This document shows, piece by piece, positions 1-11,262 of a DNA stretch of 64,000 nucleotides (positions are counted from its first letter, which is position 1; every line of letters starts with the position of its first letter). A program made the position numbers and the translations under genes. Under the pieces are notes generated by a model that saw only the letters and a program-made list of their open reading frames with translations, searched no databases and was not told where the DNA came from. This stretch comes from Pelobates cultripes (Eukaryota; Chordata; Amphibia; Anura; Pelobatidae), in the NCBI GenBank assembly GCA_933207985.1, contig OW240915.1:262599642-262663641 (forward strand). The letters are read 5' to 3'.

Positions 1-732
1 TTAAGTTGCCTAATAATTATGCACAGTAATAGTCACCTGCACACACAGATATCCCCCTAACATAGCTATAACTAAAAACAAACTAAAAACTACTTCCAAA
101 AATATTCAGCTTTGATATTAATGAGTTTTTTGGGTTCATTGAGAACATGGTTGTTGTTCAATAATAAAATTAATCCTCAAAAATACAACTTGCCTAATAA
201 TTCTGCACTCCCTGTATTTTCACTAGTTATCTCAAACAATGTTGGTGCAGTAAATGCTTTTTATGTGTTCATCAAGGTAGTAAATTGTAATTGCATGGAC
301 AAAGACCACTGCAAAGCGTTTATTTTAATTCTCAAGTCTTACAATTCTTTTCAAATATACTATTATTCCTTCTATGATACAACGTACAAAGCAGATATAT
401 GTTTGTGCAATAATTAATTTTATTTCTGGTTAGCTCTGTTCCTTGAAGACCTTATTACCTCATTCCATCCTTAACTGGTCAGAATTAGTAAAATGTATAC
501 AACTGTTCAGAGTCAATAAGTAAGTGAAGAAACAGGTGCACAAGTATTAAGGAAGCAGTGGGTGATAGTAACATGCAATGATATATTAAATCAAGAAAGG
601 AACAATTCTTGAACCTTTTGTATCTTTTCATTTTATGCCTACTAAGCATACATCAGTATGTTGCACAACTCATAACTTTGTACATTTGGTTCTTTTCTTG
701 CTGGATTAATAACCACAAATATCACCCTTTTT
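1..732. other. AT-rich stretch, no gene seen
   Basis: Both strands are interrupted by frequent stops and no protein motif is recognisable. The one open stretch of about 100 codons at 112-417 is low in information and resembles no family I know. Confidence 0.6.
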
Positions 733-936
733 TTAAAGGAATACTCTAAGTACTATAACCTCAGCGGTGAACTCACCAGCTGATCACTCCAGACCAGATA
801 AGCTCTGAACCATTGAGTTTAGCTCAGGCAGAAAGCTTCCAGCTCTCGGAGAGGCAGAGCCAAATGGTTTGACTACTTATATTGAAGGGGTGCCATGACT
901 CGTTATTGTGATTGTGGTAATTGGAGTGTTCTTTTA
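733..936. mobile_element. T2/Kolobok-like MITE, about 204 bp
   Basis: The segment starts TTAAAGGAATACTC and ends with GGAGTGTTCTTTTAA, so the termini are imperfect inverted repeats, each carrying TTAA. This matches the TTAAAGGRR ends and TTAA target known for T2-family MITEs of Xenopus, which are mobilised by Kolobok-type transposases. It has no coding capacity. Family assignment is by termini only. Confidence 0.65.
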
Positions 937-1023
937 AGTACCACAAACACAGGTTAACTTTATTTTATCTTCTAAATATATCTCTATATCCTCTCTGAGA
1001 CAAATGAGCACAGAGTAGCCAGT

Positions 1024-1551
1024 TGCAAGATGTTAGCAGGGGCAGCATACAATAAGAGGCACAACCAGGTTGCTGGGATTGAATACCGAAATATCTGCAC
1101 AGAATATGGGCTGGACCTGCCTACGTCAAGATGGAAGATACCACAAAGTACCCAAAGTACATGAGTTTAAGATCATGTGGAAATTTCAAATCCAGACAGA
1201 AAAGCAAGCAGTGGCCAACCAACCTAACACTGTGGTGGTAGACAAGGAACAGAATTTTCAGTGGTGGTAGATGTGACAATACCCAGTAACTATAACACCA
1301 GGACGAAGGAACATGAGAAGGTGGACAAATGCCAAGGACTGAAAAAAGAGCTAGAAAGGATGTGGAAAGTGGAAACAGTATTAGTTCCAGTTGTGATTGG
1401 AGCACTCGGGACTGTGACCACCAAGTTATGGAAGGAGCTGCAGCAGATTCCAGGTGGGACATCTGAGATCGCTGTCCAGAAGAGTGCATTCTAGGAACAG
1501 TTCAGATACTGCGCAGAACCTTGGGACTTTCAGGCCTCTAGGCAGAGCACC
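1024..1551 (+). pseudogene. C-terminal fragment of an R2/R4-type LINE polyprotein
   Basis: Conceptual translation gives a His/Cys-containing stretch (CKMLAG..Y..RHNQVAGI), then YRNICTEYGL, FQIQTEK, VANQPN, VVVDK, VDVTIP, KKELERMW and VVIGALGTVT, ending with QKSAFLG and ILRRTLGL. This order is the C-terminus of site-specific-type non-LTR retrotransposons (R2, and R4 including Dong and Rex6), where a restriction-like endonuclease follows the reverse transcriptase. One frameshift lies near 1255-1270, between the VVVDK and VDVTIP blocks. No reverse transcriptase lies upstream, so the copy is 5'-truncated. The usual PD of the nuclease core reads PN here, so activity would be doubtful even without the frameshift. 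The R4 versus R2 assignment is inference. Confidence 0.7.
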
Positions 1552-1829
1552 TGAGAATGAGGAGTTGTGAGAAATCTTATTTATTTTTGCTGATGATTTG
1601 CATTAACAACGAAACTGGCTTTGCTCCTCTTCCTGAGTTGTGTTTCAAAGCTGTTGTATACGGCAGACACATACTCCAAGGAATTCATGTATAAAGTGGA
1701 ATTATGAGGCAAAAATTTGGTTCTTTGTTGAGCTCATTTGCATATGCCCAAGAATCCCTTGCAGTAGTGAGAGATGTATATATGTATATATATATATATG
1801 TGAATATATACAGTCCTGCCTCCGGCATT

Positions 1830-2159
1830 CACCATCAATAAATAAATATAACCCATTATTCACTGAGCCCTTTTATTACATGTATAGGTGGATTAGTTTG
1901 AGGAATTACGTAATCACGCACGTCAGGTGGTCATTGGAAATGCGCATGTACACGCACTCAGTCACTTCTGGGTTCGGCGAGCACGGACGGGCAACCCTAC
2001 ACATCTGTTGGTAAGTCACTCATTTATGTTTTGATATATATTCTGTCACTGTATTTCTGTTATTTGATCTTGATAAAGACCCAGGAGGGTCGAAAAGGTT
2101 GATTGCTTATTAAATTCACGATTGGAAAAGTTTCCTAAGGAGTGCTTCATTTACTATTT

Positions 2160-2163
<4 letters not shown>
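1830..2163 (+). mobile_element. Decayed Penelope-like terminal repeat (pLTR) remnant
   Basis: The segment has the same order of landmarks as the terminal repeat at 51049-51938: a CpG-containing stretch, a GGTAAGT donor-like site (2011), a hairpin followed by GAAAA (2069-2097), a weak poly(A)-like stretch, then GGAGTGCTTCATTTAC before a microsatellite. Sequence identity to that copy is low, so this would be another family. The boundaries are approximate. Confidence 0.45.
2069..2103 (+). ncRNA. Degenerate hammerhead-like motif
   Basis: TTGATAA is followed by a GACCC/GGGTC hairpin with loop AGGA, then GAAAA. This is the spacing of CUGANGA, stem II, GAAA in hammerhead ribozymes, but the first core box is changed (TTGATAA), so catalysis is unlikely. 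Confidence 0.3.

Positions 2164-2209
<46 letters not shown>
2164..2209. repeat. (TA)n microsatellite
   Basis: About 23 TA units directly follow the pLTR-like remnant. Confidence 0.95.
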
Positions 2210-2212
<3 letters not shown>

Positions 2213-2884
2213 AACATACTACAGGGCTTAACCTTTCCACTAGTCCCACACCTAGCATATGGAAAATTACTCCTGTGAGTGTACCATGAATCCTTCAGAT
2301 TTGCAGTGACTAGTCATTTTTAAGACTAGAGAAACAGCCAGAATCATAATACATAGCGTGAGGCATGTTTGTTTTTTTACGAATGCATCACAATACGAAT
2401 ATTTGCTTGGTTCTTCTGAAACATTTTAAAAGGCAAAGCTATTGTATAGCATTAATTTTATTTATGAAGAGACAAGACAAATATGAACGCTACTTTCTTT
2501 TGTTTTTCATATATCTATATTAAAGTAATAAGTGTAGTACCAGAACAAATTATTCAGATGGACATTAGAAAAGTACTCCATTAGTCCAAATCATTTTCTA
2601 AACGTACTGTAAAAATAGGTTCATTTGTACTGGGAGGAAAATGCACACTGCTTTAAATGACTAAACTTTACTTTTTATTCTGTTTGCCAGTGCAATATGT
2701 TTTTTATACCTTGGAACAATCAGTATATCTTGATACCTGTACCATTTTCTTAGTACTTCTATGTGGACATACATGTAAATTCCAATCCAGTGATCCATGA
2801 ACAACCAATTATTGATAAATGAATATATGTAAATATATCATGATGCACATAACATATTTGAAATTAATATAAATGCTCACCGGT
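2210..2884. other. AT-rich stretch, no gene seen
   Basis: No open frame of note and no recognised repeat. Confidence 0.5.
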
Positions 2885-3240
2885 TTGTAGACAGTGGAGC
2901 CCAGCATCCAAAGCAGGGGTAGTCGGAACTACTTCATTAGAATCAGATAGCGAGACGTCGGCTAACACCCAAAATCATGTAGAAAGTAGATGCAGTCCAT
3001 GATAAAATAAAACAACATTTATTGAAATAGTCTAAAAAAATAAATAAATAAATTCAAGGACAGCAGCAAAAAAATAAAAATAAAACATCACTCAAAAGCA
3101 TATCAAGGAGAGACAGCATAACATGTTTAGTGCAACATGGCACTTAGTCTTAACCACCCACATCCCTGTTAGTATACTACTGGACATGACCAAGTTCTTG
3201 TCTGTCCTGATCCTTCAATCTCTTCTCCAATACTTAAGTG
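2885..3240 (-). repeat. Possible retroelement 3' end, minus strand
   Basis: Read on the minus strand, a GC-richer block is followed by an AATAAA-type signal near 3015-3025 and a stretch ending in CTGGGCTCCACTGTC near 2900. The layout resembles the ends of the Penelope terminal repeats elsewhere in the window. There is no coding sequence and no proven boundary. Confidence 0.25.
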
Positions 3241-4249
3241 ACTAGGAAGGGCAAATACTGGATAATGGAGCAGCACCAGGGTTCTCTGGCACCCCAGGTA
3301 AATGCTGATCTCAGAATAATGAGGCTATTGCAGGATGTCTCTTGTGCGAGGTAGTCTTGCAATACCCATCTGAAGCTGTCCTGAACATCTGATAGTTCAG
3401 ACATCTTGTCAAGATGATCAGATCCCTCATTGCACGATATCCCTTTTAACTAACATGCTAAAGTAGAGTTCCAAGTAGAATAAGAGCCTGCTTAAGTGGT
3501 TGGAATTTGTCAGGTTTTATATTAAAATTAGGGCTAGAATTAGGATTAGGGTTTGCATTATGTTTAAAAAGACACTAAAAGTAGAGTCAGCATTGTTTTT
3601 GAAAGATCAGGAAATTATTTAGTGGAACTGCCTGATGTGTTTGGGTTTCAGTGAAATTAACAAAAAAAAAGTTATGTAGGTATGTTATATATAACAATTT
3701 TCTCTCACTGAAATGGTTGTAGTGTCTGGAGTACTCTGGTGCCATTACTCCATTCAGTGCTCAGAGCAGTTTAATTATGGCTACCCATAGCAGGACCTCC
3801 TCTGGTGGTATGGCTAAGGCATAGATTATACGCTTTCTTAGTTATATCAATTCATGCAGTGCTCGTATGGTCTATGGCAACATATCGTAAAGTGGGATCT
3901 CTATGCTGTACCCGTAGAAAATATTTTGCAATAGAGTTTATCTATTTTAGTGTCCCTGAATGCTGTGGTGATTGACAAGTGATATCCTCTGCTGTGATCT
4001 CTTAATATTAAATCAATTTTACCCATATACAATAAACTACAGGGACAAGGAATTAAATAGATGACAATAACATTAATGCAGGTAATGTAATTGTATTGGT
4101 ACATTGAGGGAAAAAAAGTATTTTATCCCCTGCTGATTTTGAACATTTGCCCACTGATAAAGAAATGATCAGTCTATAATTTTAATGGTTGATGTATTTT
4201 AACAAACAAAACAAAAATCCATAAAAACGCATGTTAACTCATCACATTA
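3241..4249. other. No gene seen
   Basis: Unique-looking AT-rich DNA. A short TTAGGG-like patch lies near 3528-3560 (attaggg, attaggatt), but it is irregular and too short to call an interstitial telomere. Confidence 0.5.
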
Positions 4250-5620
4250 AGTGAGTAACATTGATTTATATTGATGCAATGCACCTGTTGAGGAATGGGA
4301 TATATTAGGCAGTAAGTGCACACTCAGTTCTTCATGTGTTGAAACAGGAAAAATGTGCAAGCAAAAAGAGCTGAGTGACTTTGACAAGGGCCAAATAGGG
4401 ATGGCTAGACAACTGGCTCAGAGCATCTCCAAAACGTCTTGTCAGGTGTTTCTGGTATGCAGTGGTTAGTACCTACTAAAAGTGGTGGAAGAAAGTAAAT
4501 CCAGCGAACCTGCATCATGGTCATGGGCACCAAAGGCTCACTGATGCATGTGGAGAGTGAAGGGTAGCTTGTCTGTTGTAGCTCAATTTGCTTAAAAACG
4601 TAATGCTGGTCCTGATTAAAAGGTGTCAGAACACAGAGTGCATCACAGTTTACTGTGTATGGGGCCACATAGTTGTAAACTAGTCAGAGGGCCCATGGTG
4701 ACCCCTATCCACTGCCGTAAGCACCTTCAATGCTGCTGCCCATCCCATGTGTTCCCTATTAAGGGTTAATAAGCATGTAGGGATGTATATAAAAAATACC
4801 CCTTTCTGGCTCATTAGAGATATTTTTGCCAGAAGCTCAAGGAAGCAAGGCGAATGGTTAGCGTTAGGACCCACCTAAGAGGTCTGCCTTGATGTGGCAG
4901 GTGGGCATACCCTCTCATGGCCATTGGAGGTAACTAAAAACCTCCATTTGTTTAAAAATACACAGGGATGTGGAAAGAGCGCAGGTAACTTTTTTCTTTT
5001 GTTTTTACTATATGTATTTTGACTGATGTGTACTATAGTCATTGCTGCCGCCCAGGAGTAATGGAAGTTTGAGCTCAGGACTAGTTTCTTTGTAAATGAA
5101 GGTTGATTGGTCTGATGAATTGCATTTTCTTTTGAGTATAAATCATTTGCCTGGGGAGGAGATGGCAGCAGTATGCACTACTGCAGTGTTATGCTCTAGG
5201 CAATGTTTAGATGGGAAACCGTGGGTCCTGGAATTCATTTGGATGTTACCTTAACACATACCACCTTCCTTGTGATTGTTGCAGACCACGTACACCCCTT
5301 TATGGCAATGGTATGCAGGATAATGCACACTGCCAGAGTAGAAAAATTGTTTAGGAAAGGTTTGAGGAATATCACAAAGAGTTCCAGCTGTTGCCTTGAC
5401 CTCCTAATTCCCAAGATCTCAATCTATGGGATGTGCTTGAACAACAAATTAGCTCCATGGAGGCAAGATGAAAGATTTAAAGGATCTGATGCTTTCTGTC
5501 TTGGTGCCAGGTTTAACAGGACACAGTAAGAGGTCTTGTGGCGCTCATGTCTCAATGTATCAGAGCTGTTTGTATGACGGGGGACCTACACAATATTAGG
5601 CAGGTGACACTCATTACTTC
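4250..5620 (+). pseudogene. Heavily decayed Tc1-like transposon (transposase fossil)
   Basis: Scattered blocks are recognisable as a common vertebrate Tc1-like transposase: near 4375 the text for a start of type LSDFDKGQI and [11 protein letters not shown], near 4640-4720 the R.GPM...P block, near 5115 the WSDE-type region, near 5203 WETVGPGIHLDVTLTHTT and VADHVHPFMA, near 5395-5440 the decayed SPDLN-type region, and near 5590 the terminal GGPTQY before a stop. Several frameshifts and indels separate the blocks, and about 300 bp of the middle is rearranged. TIRs are no longer recognisable, so the limits are approximate. It is far older than the two Tc1-like copies at 20.7-25.5 kb. Confidence 0.75.
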
Positions 5621-5987
5621 TCATAATCACCTTCCCTGTCACTCCCATCTTAAACTCTCTTTAATGCTCTTCCACCCTTTCTCAAAACACTGACCTTACC
5701 TTAAGGTGACACATACACACATACATGCCTGTGGCATCAATAACTGAAAAAGGGAACTAACTCAGTTTTGATGTTTTGTACAAATCAGTCAATAATTCCT
5801 GTATAACGAAGTACTCACTTTATTAATACATATATAACAGCATCTTCATATTGCAGCCTTGTTACACAGGGTTATTGCAGCCGCCATTTCAAATCCCTCG
5901 AACATTCCACCAACTGCCAACAGGAAAAGGAAGTAAAGAACCAAAAGAAAGGAAGTGCATCATTCACAGCCAACAACAGCCCAACTG
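5621..5987. other. No gene seen
   Basis: Short non-coding stretch between the Tc1 fossil and the minisatellite. Confidence 0.5.
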
Positions 5988-6293
5988 CCCAACCGCCAAT
6001 ACATCACAATACATACACTCATACACTCACACACTCATACACAGCCCAACCGCCAATACATCACAATACACAAACTCATACACTCACACACTCATACACA
6101 GCCCAACCGCCAATACATCACAATACACAAACTCATACACTCACACACTCATACACAGCCCAACCGCCAATACATCACAATACACAAACTCATACACTCA
6201 CACACTCATACACAGCCCAACCACCAATACATCACAATACACAAACTCATACACTCACACACTCATACACAGCCCAACCGCCCATACATCACA
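5988..6293. repeat. 57-bp minisatellite, five units plus a partial
   Basis: Units begin CCCAACCGCC at 5988, 6045, 6102, 6159, 6216 and (partial) 6273, a strict 57-bp period with very few differences. Each unit contains a nested CACTCATA/CACACACTC sub-repeat. Because 57 is divisible by three, two frames stay open by chance; I do not treat them as genes. Confidence 0.95.
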
Positions 6294-6656
6294 TCAGTTA
6301 CCCTACAAATAAACACACACAAAAAAAATGCAACTCAATGTGCCTAATGTAAAATATATAGTATGCTTGAGTGGAAGATTGTAATAACCGTCTAGAGGAC
6401 ACAGTCCAGAATTTTTGCTTTCTGCCAGATGATCTTACTTCTTATGGTACATGAATATTTTGTGGGATCATGTGGAGAGGTAGGAAGAGAAGACACCAAT
6501 GCTGCAGTAAATGTGTAATGTTTGGAGGATGCACAACAGAAATGTGTGACTATCCACTCACATCTAGGGGAGCTTCTAACCAGCTCCAGGTATAATTGCA
6601 GTGGTATGATCCCCAATTATGGATACATGCTCCTTAATCGTGAATTTGGTGGCAAA

Positions 6657-7159
6657 CAGTGATGAGTGTCTAGTAATATACAATGGAAAGAATAGAGTAC
6701 AATAGTGTAATATTGTAAATTAGAAGTGAATAGTAAATAAAATGACAAATACACAGTACAAGCTCAGTAGGTCAGACATATGGTGGTTTAATCCCAACCT
6801 AGTGATATAGTGAGTAAACAGAAGCATATAAGAAATGTACACTCACTCTCACAAATGTAAAAAAAATTGTTATGATTCTGTTTACTCACTATATTAGAGA
6901 GCACTATTACATTTAGTTTTTTTCTTCTTCTGTTTCATATTTATGCTCATGCTGCTGAAGAGCCTGTGACATATAGGTATCCATTAGGTGGGGCTTTAAC
7001 CACCCTGCACATGACCTACTGAGCTAATGGTGTAAGATCCTCCACCCTCCCCCACCCCCCCATTTGAGTGCATATGTTTTACTATGCCCCTCTAATTTAC
7101 AATATTATACTATTGTACTCTTTTTCTCTCCCTTTTACATTACTACACACCCATCACTG
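6657..7159. mobile_element. 503-bp foldback/MITE-like element
   Basis: The ends are inverted copies: CAGTGATGAGTGTCTAGTAA at 6657 and the reverse complement of CAGTGATGGGTGTGTAGTAA ending at 7159. The match continues about 85-95 bp inward, including the block GAGTACAATAGT.TAATATTG. Further inverted pairs lie inside: AGCTCAGTAGGTCA (6761) with TGACCTACTGAGCT (7011), and a perfect 16-bp pair at 6806-6821 and 6878-6893. Most of the element can therefore fold on itself. I see no clear target duplication and no coding sequence; the superfamily is undetermined. Confidence 0.75.
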
Positions 7160-9164
7160 AATACCAATTACTCTCTTGTTGTTTCTTGGTTTCTACGGTC
7201 ATACCACTGATGTTTGCATCTTTGATGCAGATGGCAGTACCATGTGTTTTATGTTTTTGTTTGCTTTTTTGGGGATGTTCCAAAGCTTTGTATCCTTTCT
7301 ATGCTTCCGGATTCATGGAGGTTACTTTTCCTCTATGTTGATCTTGGTCAGCCACCTTCTCATCTATTATGTTTGTCCCCACAAACCAGTATCGAATATC
7401 ACTTCACGTCTGTGGATAGGCTGTCATTGGTTCTTCTTTTGGCACACACTTGGTTCGTGGTGCCATGGTCTCTCAAGCGTTCTCATCAGGTACCTACTTG
7501 GCTGCCATTTTTCTTTCTGCTGAGTGAGCCTGTTAAAAGACCTCTTACATTTTCTATTTACACCTTTCTTTTATTGCTTCTTTTTCACTTTTTTCAAAGT
7601 GTTGAAAATGGAAAATATGAAGCCTCCTATCATGTTGTAAAATTGTAGATTATGGTAGCTTTAGTCTTTCATTTTAGTTTTAGTAATGCCAGGAGGGGAA
7701 TATTTTTTTCCCATTGATTGTTTTCTCACTTAAACATGTGTGTCTATCTTAGTTATTCCTGATTTATATTTTTTCTATTACTTTGTTTGTGGTTGTTCCC
7801 ATTGATATTTGAATTAAGTTTTAGATATACTGGGATTTTTTAGGAAACATAATAAATGTTTTTTTTCTATATTTCACCATATTTCAACTAAACATATTTT
7901 ACATATTTCTCTTTGCTTCTGTTTGGCCTTTCGATTTAAGTTGTTGTTTGGAGATTCTTTGTCAAGTATTCTTGAATGTTGCAACGTTTCTTTTGAGCTT
8001 CTAGATCTCCTATGTTTCTTGATGTTATTTCTAATTTGAATTATGTTTTCTTTTCTATATCATGCTTTGGACTTTGCTCTGTTTTACTTGCAAGAGGAAA
8101 GAGAAGGTGCCTGTTTTTTGCTTGGTTGACATAATGTTGCAATAACTTGTGTTGGTATGAAGAATATTACAGAGAGATTTAATCAAAGCATTCACCTTTT
8201 CTCATTACTAAAATTAAGATTATATGTACACTAAAACTAGAATAATCTACAATTTTCAATAAAAATGCTAAAGAATCTACGTGTTAGTGTTAAATCAAAC
8301 ATAGTTTCAGTAAAATAAACCCCACAAGCACATGAATATACTAACAATTAATATAGAAAGTGGGAAAACGGTCATAAAATAAAAATTTTTAATACATTCC
8401 TTGCATAACTCTACCAGTCTCGAAATTATCAACACAGTAAATAAATAAATGCTTCTAATTAGTGTTATATAATTATAATGTATCATTAGAAATACATGAT
8501 TTTACTGAGTTGTATGGCAAAGGCAATTGCAAAAGACCACCCAATGGTGATTTGACATTTTTATGACCAATAAAAATTATGTTACTACAAAGAGAGGTAC
8601 ACAAGGGAGTTATTACATGGAAGTGTTCTAACTGCTCTAGCACATTGCTTTAGATTAAATAATGCAGCTGTCACAAATTAATTGATAACTCAAGATGTGA
8701 TATAGCTAGGGATTCAACATTCTTGTTAAGTATCTCTAACTGGTTGGCTCTGAACGATTTCTCAAATCTAACGTTATCAATCATTTTCCTGTAATTGCTA
8801 TTCTATTAAAACAATAAAATAAAAAAAATCATGGAATGCTGTAAAAGAGCCAGTGCCTTAAAGTATACATTATAGTCATACTGGTAATTCCATTGAAAAT
8901 GTGTGAGAAAGATGTGATGTTACTTCCAGTTTTGTTAAGTTAGTGTCACTTCCGGGAAGAACCAGAAACAGGAAGCACTATTATAAAAGCAGTCAAGAAT
9001 CCATTATAATTATCAGCATTAGTTGAGCAGGGATGTAGTCTTCTTACATAGAGTCCCTACACAGTAGGCACCATCATATTTAAGACTTGACATGGCTAAT
9101 AATTAGAGACATGGAGGAGAATGAATTATTAAAATGGTTTAGTGAATGAAAACAGCAGATAAAA
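7160..9164. other. T-rich then AT-rich DNA, no supported gene
   Basis: Two overlapping open stretches of 115-134 codons at 7176-7648 are hydrophobic because the DNA is T-rich. They contain no motif I can defend and no conserved domain order. Confidence 0.5.
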
Positions 9165-9165
9165 T

Positions 9166-9240
<75 letters not shown>
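9165..9240. repeat. Compound (TA)n(GA)n microsatellite
   Basis: About nine TA units run straight into about 28 GA units with one GG interruption at 9210. Confidence 0.95.
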
Positions 9241-9243
<3 letters not shown>

Positions 9244-11234
9244 ATGAAAAGGTGAACAGTAAAAAGATGGAAAGTATAGAAGAGAATGAAAAGAGAGGAA
9301 TAGTATAAGGAAGAGTAAACACAATCAGGAGGCATGGATTTAGAATGAGCCATGGGATATTGAATAAATGAGGGTGATGGAATCCTGGAGAGACATAGAG
9401 TGACTAGTGGAGATGGGAAGACTTGGAATAATGTGGTAATGACACAGAAAAAACTGAAACTGGAAGTGGCACATATAAGCACATATATATAAGGCCTCGA
9501 TGTAATATTTTGGATAAGCTTTACAAAGTATATGCATAAATATAATATTTGTGGATATACTTATTTTAATGATTTATTATTTTAGAAAATATTTTGATAA
9601 TTTTTTTATATATTGATGGGTTTTTTTGTTTGTTTTTTTACATATGATATATTTTGTACTCCATTGGTTGTATTTAATAAAATGGCTGGTAGTAGCAAGA
9701 TGGCTGACAGCAAAGCAATAGCAGATTCCACATGTTATCTGTATGTTGAAAATATAATAAGTTTATGTAAAAATATTAAATAATTTAGAAAGCTTATCCA
9801 ACAATGCTAAATTGAGGCCTAAGACAATGGAAGACATGCAATAGTTTAAAGGAACACTGTAACTATAATGGCAATGTCACTTCCCCTCTTCAGTTTGGCC
9901 TCTTCATGTGTTGAATGAACATATCTACATTTGTGATTGATAAGATCACAAGATTATCAAATTACCATGTGTTTTCCTACTCATTTACACCTATGAAAGC
10001 TCTCTAATGTACAGAAAACAAATGTTCATAAACTGTATATCAGCAGAAAATAGATTTGAAGGAAATAGAAACTATAATGTAAATACTAACAAGAGCCATT
10101 CTTGGTAAAATCACTGAAATAAACGAACAACTGAAAAACAAAAGATTGGTTATGTTTCTATAGATTTATTTAAGACTCTGCACCCAGTTGCTATAAGCCT
10201 GCTCAATTAATTTGAGATGTTTAAGGGGAAAATATACATTAATTTCCATTGTAAAAAAATGCTGGACCAGCTCTCTTCTCACTGTACAAGCTGCAGCTTC
10301 GTGGACAGCTCAGATGAATACTTTGTACAGCTGTAGTTGGAAAACTGTGAGCAAGACTGTTAATAAATTGAGCCAATTAAGCAGTTCCACTCCCCAAGTA
10401 TCCTTTCTCTTTTAAATAGCTATGAATGTAATACCTCTGCCCCCACTATACCTTAATTTTGATCAAGGAGATACTCTTTACTCTGGTTAAAAGTAAAAAT
10501 AAAGAATCCCCAGCAATGTTTAACAATTTTAACATATCTCCTTAACATTAAATAAAAAAAATAGAAACAACAAAATCATACTTACTGTCATGTCAAGACC
10601 ATGCACTCCAAAGCATTGTTGTACTATAGAATATTGCTATTTAATGTGATTTGTGTAGTGCATACATGAATTGTCTACCTGGTAGAGATGGGATTGTCAT
10701 TTTCAGGAGGAGAGGGGTTAAATTGCATATATAGGAATGTGATAGATGTCAGAAGGTTTACCCATGAATTGCTATTTTGAAGCTGTGATGGCAACCAGAT
10801 CAGAGCCTCTGCAAAGTGTAGAATGTTACACATGAGTTGCCTCTAAGTCTAGCTTCAATGTAAAGGAACTGGGTAATCTACCATATGCCTATATCCCCTC
10901 TTAGATAGAGGAGGTCTTTCGACATGCTAATGACCATTAGCATTTGAGAAAACCATGTTCCAGTGTCATTTCCAAAAGAAACATTAATAGTAACTCACAG
11001 ATGAATTACCATGCCTCCTTTTGTGCATATCCAAAAACAAACCCTACCAAACAAGTATCAATATGGCTAGCGCAGCTTAAGTCATTTGAAAGGAATTGTG
11101 AAGTCCATTATATTAGGTCATAAGTAGGAAGTGTGAAATTCGTACGTAATTAAACAATTGCAACAATTTAAAAGATGTAATTATTATTTATGGGGCAAGT
11201 ACAAAAGAGGAAATAAAATCAATTTTAGATAACA
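9241..11234. other. AT-rich unique DNA, no gene seen
   Basis: No open frame with recognisable content. A TTAAAGGAACACTGTAACTA block at 9846 is a lone T2-type MITE end without a visible partner. Confidence 0.5.
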
Positions 11235-11262
11235 GCAAGCCCATCTAGTCTGCCCAATTTAT
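11235..11262 (-). repeat. Tiny CR1 3'-end fragment
   Basis: On the minus strand AATTGGGCAGACTAGATGGG matches the 3' UTR of the CR1 copy at about 36051-36070, just ahead of where that element's 8-bp tail would lie. Only about 25 bp is recognisable. Confidence 0.4.

Noticed and set aside
3528..3560. TTAGGG-like interstitial telomere
   Set aside because: Only two or three irregular near-matches; no regular array.
5851..6347. Two overlapping open frames of 130-153 codons with 19-residue repeats
   Set aside because: They are produced by a 57-bp minisatellite whose unit length is divisible by three. There is no start context, no conserved domain, and two frames are open equally.
7176..7648. Two hydrophobic frames that might suggest a membrane protein
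   Set aside because: The DNA is T-rich and both overlapping frames look hydrophobic. No ordered motif, no signal-peptide plus helix pattern and no family resemblance.
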